From NCBI GenBank assembly GCA_903872005.1, contig CAIQJD010000715.1, positions 1 through 5,944 on the forward strand: a DNA stretch of 5,944 bases, given 5' to 3'. A program made the position numbers and the translations under genes. The notes beneath the pieces are model-generated. The model did not search any database. It was not told the DNA's origin and saw only the letters and a program-made list of their open reading frames with translations. The stretch is from an uncultured bacterium. Its GTDB lineage: Bacteria; Chloroflexota; Anaerolineae; JACIWP01. This document shows positions 5,175-5,944 of this stretch, in pieces (the first letter of the stretch is position 1; every line of letters starts with the position of its first letter).

Positions 5175-5774
5175 ATGCGAGATCAGCCCACTGTCGGCGG
5201 TCAATCTGCCAACCGCAAGAAACTTGACCCTTCGGAAGAGGCTCCTACCCAAATGGCCGGCGGAGCGTCGGCCGGCGGCCTCTCCACCGGCAAGACCATG
5301 CCCGCAGCCGACCCTGGCTTCCCGGCTCTCGATCGAGCCGCCTTCCGCTTTGGCGCGCCATCATCCGCCCCACCGCCGGCCGAGCCAAGCGCCGACGAAA
5401 CCGTAGTCATGGACCCGCAGGAACGCGCCCTGCCCCTCGCCTGGCTGGCGATCCTGGAAGGCCCGGGCGGCAAGCGCGGCAAACTCGTCACCCTGACCGT
5501 CGAGACCGTCATCGGTCGAACGCAGGGCGATTTCCTCCTGCCGGGCGACCGCGGCATCTCCTCACAACACGTGCGTATCCGGTTGGAGCTGCAAGACGAC
5601 GGCCGGCCGCTCTTCATCGCCTACGATCAGGCGACCACCAACGGCACATACATTGGCCGCCGCGAAAACTATCGCGACGAGAACAACCGCATCTACCGCC
5701 ATGAGCTGAAAGACGGCGACTACCTGCTGCTTGGCGACACCACCGCGTGGGGCGAGTGCGCCCGCCTTTTTTAG
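5175..5774 (+). CDS. Short FHA-domain protein with disordered N-terminal tail
   Basis: This 199-aa protein consists of a low-complexity tail (about 1-85, rich in Ala, Pro, Gly, Ser) and one forkhead-associated domain (about 90-199). FHA domains bind phosphothreonine peptides, usually made by Ser/Thr kinases. The binding-site residues are present: Arg115 in VIGR, Ser129 and His132 in ISSQHVRIR, and Thr155-Asn156-Gly157 in ATTNGTYIG; the last strands follow as HELKDGDYLLLGDT (176-189). There is no signal peptide or membrane segment, so it should be cytoplasmic. The tail carries several isolated threonines (PTVG, APTQM, GKTMP, DETVVMD) that could be phosphorylation sites; DETVVMD (74-80), just before the domain, recalls the phosphorylated N-terminal tails of GarA/OdhI that are bound by their own FHA domain. 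That analogy is inference. It has its own promoter and leader. No kinase or phosphatase of the PP2C type is in the window; its partner is unknown. Confidence 0.9.
   Translation: MRDQPTVGGQSANRKKLDPSEEAPTQMAGGASAGGLSTGKTMPAADPGFPALDRAAFRFGAPSSAPPPAEPSADETVVMDPQERALPLAWLAILEGPGGKRGKLVTLTVETVIGRTQGDFLLPGDRGISSQHVRIRLELQDDGRPLFIAYDQATTNGTYIGRRENYRDENNRIYRHELKDGDYLLLGDTTAWGECARLF
5750..5772 (+). terminator. Probable intrinsic terminator overlapping the FHA stop codon
   Basis: GGGCG (5750-5754) pairs with CGCCC (5759-5763) around AGTG, followed by GCC and six T's (5767-5772). An alternative pairing GGCG/CGCC (5751-5754 with 5763-5766) abuts the T-run directly. The stem is short, so strength is uncertain, but the GC stem plus T6 at the very gene end, facing a convergent gene, fits a terminator. 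It acts only for + strand transcription. Confidence 0.5.
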
Positions 5775-5779
5775 CACCT

Positions 5780-5944
5780 TTAAGGCCCCTGACTTGTCGA
5801 TCGGCTTTCCTTTGGCACCCTTTTTGCCGCTGCCTGCGCCTCCGGGGCATCGACGCTGATCCCAAAACGCTTAGCGATACGGGCCAGGTCTGCCTGGGCC
5901 CGCTCCACCCGCTCGGGGGATTCGTCGGCGAGCATCTCGCCCCA
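5780..5944 (-). CDS. Unidentified protein, C-terminal 54 residues (continues past right edge)
   Basis: On the - strand a frame is open from the right edge to a TAA at 5780-5782. It encodes WGEMLADESPERVERAQADL, then ARIAKRFGISVDAPEAQAAA, then a basic Lys/Arg/Ser-rich tail ending in SQGP. I do not recognise the family. The part up to about residue 33 looks like an amphipathic, charged helix followed by a short strand; the last 20 residues look disordered. About 70% of codons end in G or C, and it has ordinary bacterial composition, which supports real coding rather than chance. It is convergent with the FHA gene, with only 5 bases between the two stop codons, a normal arrangement for a compact genome. 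Its start and most of its length are outside the window. No terminator for it is evident; its transcript would run antisense into the FHA gene. Confidence 0.6.
   Translation of the reverse strand, partial: WGEMLADESPERVERAQADLARIAKRFGISVDAPEAQAAAKRVPKESRSTSQGP

Noticed and set aside
5089..5406. Possible leaderless open frame starting at the ATG 5 bases after the + strand -10
   Set aside because: It overlaps the FHA gene in another frame, is Arg/Pro-rich in the overlap, lacks a ribosome site and has no motif. A short leader peptide ending earlier is not present, since the frame runs to 5406.
5614..5865. Minus-strand 83-codon frame over the end of the FHA gene
   Set aside because: It is a different frame from the gene-like - strand sequence at 5780-5944 and is Arg-rich antisense of the conserved FHA domain.
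1..5944. CRISPR array, tRNA, rRNA, transposase or integrase
   Set aside because: I looked for spaced direct repeats, cloverleaf-like segments and recombinase motifs on both strands and saw none.

Overview
No new defence, mobile or RNA-based system is visible in this window. It holds conserved metabolic genes plus one signalling gene, all compact and GC-rich (roughly 64% GC by eye). Shine-Dalgarno sites are strong, genes are tightly packed, the transketolase is split into two subunits, the palindrome GCCGGC is very frequent, a long perfect palindrome lies between genes, and there is an FHA protein. This suggests an environmental bacterium, with Chloroflexota (Anaerolineae-like) as my best guess. 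That assignment is inference from style, not from a marker gene.

Left part (bases 1-3866, + strand): four genes run in one direction and are probably co-transcribed. They are the C-terminal two thirds or so of a YkuE-type metallophosphoesterase (cut by the left edge), the N-terminal and C-terminal subunits of a split transketolase, and an NAD-type malic enzyme. The two transketolase genes overlap by ATGA. The malic enzyme start overlaps the end of the second transketolase gene by 16 bases. These overlaps imply translational coupling. Any operon promoter lies left of the window.

Middle (3867-4870): a perfect 19-bp inverted repeat separates the malic enzyme from a convergent 3-hydroxyacyl-CoA dehydrogenase family gene on the - strand. 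Its cofactor-binding loop looks like an NADP type.

Right part (4871-5944): a 304-base intergenic region carries two divergent promoters with almost identical extended -10 elements. One drives the dehydrogenase leftward. The other drives a short FHA-domain protein rightward through an approximately 85-nt structured leader. The FHA gene ends in a probable terminator. Five bases past its stop codon, the 3' end of another - strand gene enters from the right edge; it is open for 54 codons and unidentified.

Functionally, the transketolase moves two-carbon units among sugar phosphates and the malic enzyme links malate to pyruvate with NADH production, so the operon is a central-carbon module. The dehydrogenase acts in acyl-CoA or related 3-hydroxyacid metabolism under its own promoter. 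The FHA protein probably reads Ser/Thr-kinase signals; its kinase is not in the window.
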